Source of the DNA: Solidesulfovibrio sp.
GTDB lineage: Bacteria; Desulfobacterota; Desulfovibrionia; Desulfovibrionales; Desulfovibrionaceae
DNA length: 64,000 nt
Assembly (NCBI RefSeq): GCF_038562415.1
Contig: NZ_JBCFBA010000022.1
Span: forward strand, 1 to 64,000
Direction: 5' to 3'
Shown: positions 63,744 to 64,000 of the stretch, piece after piece
Numbering within the stretch: the stretch's first letter is position 1
Layout of the letters: every line of letters starts with the position of its first letter
Made by a program: the position numbers and the translations under genes
Notes under the pieces: model-generated
Told to the model about the DNA's origin: nothing
The model's database searches: none
Seen by the model: only the letters and a program-made list of their open reading frames with translations

Positions 63744-64000
63744 ATGGCCGAAGCCGTGGCCCGCTTGCGCCGGGTGAGCCGGTTTTTCGGCGAACGCCCG
63801 GTGCTGCGCGGCATCGACCTGGACGTCGAACCCGGCCAGGTGGTGCTGGTGGTCGGCCCCAACGGCGCCGGCAAGTCGACCCTGCTGCGCCTGGCCGCCG
63901 GGCTCATGCCGCCAAGCGAGGGCGAGGTGGAACTGGCCTTGGCGCCGGGCGAGGTCGGCTACGTCGGCCACCGCACGCTCATCTACCCCAAGCTCACCGC
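63744..64000 (+). CDS. ccmA: Heme exporter ATP-binding protein CcmA (partial)
   Basis: This gene is cut by the window end after 85 codons. It starts [28 protein letters not shown] and shows the Walker A motif [18 protein letters not shown], then [14 protein letters not shown] at the Q-loop region; the missing part would hold the signature and Walker B. It is the ATPase that, with CcmB/C, releases heme-loaded CcmE. It begins one base after ccmF. Confidence 0.9.
   Translation, partial: MAEAVARLRRVSRFFGERPVLRGIDLDVEPGQVVLVVGPNGAGKSTLLRLAAGLMPPSEGEVELALAPGEVGYVGHRTLIYPKLT

Overview
The window is high-GC chromosomal DNA interrupted by one clearly AT-rich block (about 15.55-27.0 kb). Gene content points to a sulfate-reducing deltaproteobacterium of the Desulfovibrio/Solidesulfovibrio type. 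The main reasons are a selenocysteine-containing periplasmic formate dehydrogenase with its own maturation genes, hypA/hypB for [NiFe] hydrogenase, a Ccm cytochrome c system whose CcmE carries a cysteine instead of the usual heme-binding histidine, the MEP isoprenoid pathway, and intergenic GC-rich repeats of the kind common in these genomes. This assignment is inference from gene content; no marker such as 16S rRNA is present.

Layout. 0-6 kb: a dispersed repeat, a SAM methyltransferase, an unusual phased TGTTC array and an Lhr-type helicase. 5.9-11.2 kb (minus strand): an NlpC/P60-like hydrolase, then a tightly overlapping four-gene cluster (C39-like peptidase, RimK-like ATP-grasp ligase, GCS2-type ligase, N-formylglutamate amidohydrolase family) that looks like a peptide or amide synthesis system of unknown product. 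11.4-15.35 kb (minus): fliM, an outer-membrane barrel protein, hypB, hypA and a DUF554 membrane protein. 15.46 kb: tRNA-Leu(CAA), used as the attachment site of an 11.4-kb integrative element. The element has a tyrosine integrase, a ParB-methyltransferase fusion, a large protein of unknown function, a three-gene operon with a ribbon-helix-helix protein, a serine recombinase, two PD-(D/E)XK nuclease-like proteins and membrane proteins. A 17-bp copy of the tRNA end closes it at 26,996.

27.1-37.4 kb: two membrane proteins, an M48 lipoprotein protease, then a formate dehydrogenase locus: fdhE, fdhD, mobA, moaA, a transposase-derived protein, the catalytic subunit with an in-frame UGA (Sec) and SECIS, and the Fe-S subunit. 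37.6-42.4 kb: a sensory system (periplasmic binding lipoprotein, histidine kinase with a Cys-rich insert, REC-STAS regulator) and two small proteins. 42.4-52.0 kb: ispG, proS, xseA, xseB, ispA, a Tat-type nitroreductase, dxs and a deoxyhypusine-synthase-like protein, so three isoprenoid genes lie close together. 52.1-54.1 kb: a small protein and three divergent cereblon/CULT-domain paralogues. 54.3-60.0 kb: a kinase-like protein, HAD hydrolase, methyltransferase, proA, nadD and an AlgX/AlgJ-like exported protein. 60.2-64.0 kb: a CNNM/CBS protein and ccmE-ccmF-ccmA, the last cut by the window end.

The most unusual items are the amidoligase cluster, the CULT triplet with two reduced tryptophan cages, the tRNA-Leu element with its start-codon-masking inverted repeat, the transposase-derived gene fixed inside the formate dehydrogenase locus with a 22-bp perfect palindrome after it, and the helically phased TGTTC array upstream of lhr.
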